The translations under genes and the position numbers were made by a program. Below the pieces are notes generated by a model. The model searched no databases. It saw only the letters and a list, made by a program, of their open reading frames with translations, and was not told the DNA's origin. This document shows positions 30,376 to 32,102 of a stretch of DNA of 32,102 nucleotides, piece after piece (the stretch's first letter is position 1; every line of letters starts with the position of its first letter). The stretch is taken from positions 1-32,102 of IMG/VR virus record IMGVR_UViG_3300027736_000149. One strand, given 5' to 3'. Source of the DNA: a virus.

Positions 30376-30847
30376 GCATGGCGCGTGGTACACGGGCGCA
30401 ATAACCTCCGTCGATTACATCAAGTCCGAAAAAAAGGGCACGCCGGGACTTCAGATCACCGTCGATGTGTCCGACCGCGGCACGATCACGGGCGTTTGGT
30501 GGCTCACGGCGTCACTCGTCAACAACCCGGACGACAAGGCGGCCAGCAAGGTTCCGCAATGGGAGGCCGCGCAGATCCGTTGCAAGCAGTTTGGTTGCAC
30601 GCAGGAGGGTTTGGTTCACCCGGAGACGTGGCTTAAGCACATCCAATCAACGCTGATTGGCCAGCAGGCCTCGGTCATGGCCGAAGTCAATACTTACGGC
30701 GACACGTCGGCGCAGGTGATTTGCAAGCCAAAGGCGGGCGGCAGCGGTGGTGGATTTGCCAAAGCAACGGCGACGGTTTCGCCGTTCGCGGCGCGGCCGG
30801 CGGCTGGCGACCCGTTCGCGGTCGGGGATGACGACCTCCCCTTCTAG
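30368..30847 (+). CDS. Single-strand-binding-like protein with DDDLPF tail
   Basis: A 159-residue protein. The first 120 residues, with WYTGAITSVDYIKSEKKGTPGLQITVDV and GTITGVWWLTASLV, form a beta-rich domain not of classical SSB sequence, more like phage DUF669-type proteins. Then comes a Gly/Ala/Pro linker and a final GDDDLPF. That acidic tip is the hallmark of bacterial SSB proteins, used to recruit partners such as exonucleases and repair enzymes. In this context it would protect single strands and coordinate the exonuclease and annealase. No strong ribosome site; likely coupled to the annealase gene. Confidence 0.75.
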   Translation: MFEHGAWYTGAITSVDYIKSEKKGTPGLQITVDVSDRGTITGVWWLTASLVNNPDDKAASKVPQWEAAQIRCKQFGCTQEGLVHPETWLKHIQSTLIGQQASVMAEVNTYGDTSAQVICKPKAGGSGGGFAKATATVSPFAARPAAGDPFAVGDDDLPF

Positions 30848-30850
30848 ACA

Positions 30851-31023
30851 CCGTGGGCAACCGCCCACGGCCTGCCGACCACGTTGGATCACGGGCCTGG
30901 GGAGGTACCGCCAGCGAATCGGCAGACCGGGCGCGGCGCGCTCTACTAGCGGCAGATGCGGCCGGAACAAAGCATCATGAGTCCTCGGATATGGCGGGCG
31001 GCGTTCTGATTACTCGCCGCCCG
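30851..31023 (+). ncRNA. Structured non-coding interval in the early operon
   Basis: This 195-bp gap is the only long non-coding one in the early operon. It holds a perfect 8-bp hairpin (30851-30870, AACC loop), a long-range 7-bp stem CTGCCGA/TCGGCAG (30872-30878 with 30919-30925), and a 9-bp hairpin (30995-31003 with 31015-31023, 11-base loop) before the AGGAG of the next gene. A possible ten-codon leader peptide (ATG 30977, stop 31007-31009) ends in that last loop. It may be a leader regulating downstream genes or a separate RNA. No known RNA family is recognised. Confidence 0.4.
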
Positions 31024-31042
31024 TTAAAAATAGGAGATAAAA

Positions 31043-31216
31043 ATGGAAATAGCAGCCATTTGCGGCTTTTTACTCGGCGGCGGCGCCTACCTGAAATGGA
31101 AGCCAACGCGCGCCGGCATATGGAACTACATCGCGGCATGGGCGGCGGCGAATCGGGACGCGGCGATTACGCGAGAAGCGCGCAAGCGCGAGTATTTAGC
31201 GGCGGAGGTGGGGTGA
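31043..31216 (+). CDS. Small protein with hydrophobic N-terminus (57 aa)
   Basis: A 57-residue protein from ATG 31043, with AGGAG seven bases before it. MEIAAICGFLLGGGAYLKW is a short hydrophobic start that may anchor in the membrane, followed by a Trp/Ala-rich middle (GIWNYIAAWAAANRD) and a charged Arg/Glu-rich helical end. Not recognised. Its stop overlaps the next gene's start. Confidence 0.6.
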   Translation: MEIAAICGFLLGGGAYLKWKPTRAGIWNYIAAWAAANRDAAITREARKREYLAAEVG

Positions 31217-31398
31217 TGGCTGAGAAAACACTTGCACAAATAGCCTGGGAGGCGATGGACGCGGCGTGGTCACTGCCAGCGGAGGAGTCTTGGCAAGCCG
31301 TAGCCGACGCCGTTGTAGCGGAGCATGAGCGGAGGCGATGGAAGGAAGCGTATGCCGCTCTCCCCGCGCCGCCGAAGGAGGTGGAGCGTGGATCGTGA
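31216..31398 (+). CDS. Small hypothetical protein (60 aa)
   Basis: A 60-residue protein starting at ATG 31216, which overlaps the preceding TGA. KTLAQIAWEAMDAAWSL and ESWQAVADAVVAEHERRRW are two helices with a Pro hinge (LPAPPKEV) near the end. Size and layout are like small unknown early phage proteins; no family recognised. The long open frame upstream crosses the non-coding interval and was rejected. Confidence 0.6.
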   Translation: MAEKTLAQIAWEAMDAAWSLPAEESWQAVADAVVAEHERRRWKEAYAALPAPPKEVERGS

Positions 31399-31603
31399 CC
31401 CGAGGAATGACCCGCAGGCGGGCGACATCACAACTTTCAGCGGTGAAGGTGAGACAAGCATCTATCATGTGACGAAGCTCGACGGGCGACTGGTGTATTA
31501 CCTCCAGACGACCAACGGGACAACCGAGCAGCACGACACCTACATCCAGGATTGGATTGATGGATCACAGGAAGACGAGGTGCTGTATGTCGCAGAATCA
31601 TAG
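31388..31603 (+). CDS. Small hypothetical phage protein (71 aa)
   Basis: A 71-residue protein from GTG 31388, which overlaps the previous gene by 11 bases. The start DRDPRNDPQAGDI is a recurring N-terminus in small early phage proteins, followed by a beta-rich IYHVTKLDGRLVYYLQTT and an acidic end. The upstream ATG (31325) would add an Arg-rich segment that is the previous gene in another frame, so GTG is preferred. Function unknown. Confidence 0.65.
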   Translation: MDRDPRNDPQAGDITTFSGEGETSIYHVTKLDGRLVYYLQTTNGTTEQHDTYIQDWIDGSQEDEVLYVAES

Positions 31604-32102
31604 CGCGGAGTGGCTGCGGGGCGCGGTGGAGTCCCACATAAACACCTGCAATCTCATCACGTCGATAACATCGGTCAACGAAAGCCGCACGTCGCGGCAC
31701 GGTCTGATCGCAGCGAACACCGAACTGCACAATCAACTCGACAGCTACCGCGCCCTCCTCGCCGAAGCCGAAGCCAGCGAGGCCAGCGTGCCCACGGCGG
31801 CGGACCTTGCTGTGGCGGACGAGCTGGACTTGCTGGCCGCTCACATCCAGCAGTACATCGGACCAGACGATGCCCGCGACGACATCCGGCGTATCTGCCG
31901 AAATCGGGCGGCGGATCTACGGCGCGGGGTGAAGCGTGGGCCGTCAGCGGCGGAGGTGATCGCGACTGCGGAGCGGGCGTTGTACGGTATTGACAGCATT
32001 ACCCGCTGTGTCCACCTCGACATGGGTGGCAAGCACAAGTACCACATTCAGCATCCAGGCCAGCATGAGGCCATCGAAGAAGTGAAGCGAACGCTCGCCG
32101 CA
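31587..32102 (+). CDS. Hypothetical protein, truncated by window edge
   Basis: An open frame of 172 codons without stop runs off the right edge. ACGAGG lies before ATG 31587, and the start overlaps the preceding gene by 17 bases. The first half is helical with EWLRGAVESHINTCNLITS and a long LHNQLDSYRALLAEAEA coiled-coil-like stretch; the latter part has IRRICRNRAADLRRG and TAERALYGIDSITRC. No known motif is visible in what is present. Confidence 0.6.
   Translation, partial: MSQNHSAEWLRGAVESHINTCNLITSITSVNESRTSRHGLIAANTELHNQLDSYRALLAEAEASEASVPTAADLAVADELDLLAAHIQQYIGPDDARDDIRRICRNRAADLRRGVKRGPSAAEVIATAERALYGIDSITRCVHLDMGGKHKYHIQHPGQHEAIEEVKRTLAA

Noticed and set aside
30853-31215. Longer N-terminal form of the 31216 gene extending across the non-coding interval
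   Set aside because: The extension would cross the structured interval and overlap the 31043 gene in another frame, and its start has no ribosome site, whereas ATG 31216 has the usual overlap with the previous stop.

Overview
The window is a contiguous, gene-dense piece of a tailed-phage genome (phage contig or prophage; no integrase, attachment site or bacterial flank is visible). The head genes are HK97-like, and a tail tube, a frameshifted tail-assembly chaperone and a long tape measure without sheath genes point to a siphovirus-type tail. Base composition is GC-rich. Genes overlap by ATGA, GTGA, TTGA or TAATG, as in long phage operons. The host is not identified. Signal peptides ending in motifs such as AYG-QQ and AFSA, and the general style of the secreted proteins, would suit an Acidobacteriota-like or other GC-rich Gram-negative host, but that is only inference.

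Layout, left to right on the plus strand. (1) 51-5126: packaging and head genes, terS, terL, portal, prohead protease, major capsid protein, closed by a terminator-like hairpin at 5147-5172. (2) 5176-9268: an accessory block of six coupled ORFs between the capsid gene and the connectors: a GT2 glycosyltransferase with an extra N-terminal module, two further glycosyltransferase-like proteins, a small MerR-like protein, an FkbM-type methyltransferase and another GT2-like protein. (3) 9265-16281: connectors, tail tube, tail-assembly chaperone with a -1 frameshift, gp10-like protein, tape measure, hub. (4) 16281-20129: a 1282-residue tailspike/fibre with an apparent signal peptide, followed by a compact structured intergenic stretch. 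(5) 20207-22886: small proteins, some exported or membrane-bound, in the place where lysis genes usually lie, then a metallophosphoesterase and a small helix-turn-helix protein; no standard endolysin is recognised. (6) 22969-23573: a three-gene minus-strand operon with a consensus-like promoter and probably a leaderless first mRNA. (7) 23615-27569: a second fibre block, again with signal peptides, ended by a strong terminator at 27594-27628.

(8) 27715 to the right edge: a second plus-strand operon of early type. It has a ribbon-helix-helix-like protein, several tiny or membrane proteins, and a recombination set: a PD-(D/E)XK exonuclease with Cas4/AddB-like cysteines, a RecT-like annealase and a single-strand-binding-like protein ending DDDLPF. 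A 195-nt non-coding, hairpin-rich interval and four small unknown genes follow; the last is cut by the window edge.

The most unusual parts are the sugar-modification block inside the head operon, the group of fibre and small proteins with Sec-type signals and even cysteine counts, the minus-strand mini-operon, and two structured intergenic regions. No tRNA, rRNA, CRISPR array or insertion sequence was recognised. No gap over 300 bases lacks a gene.
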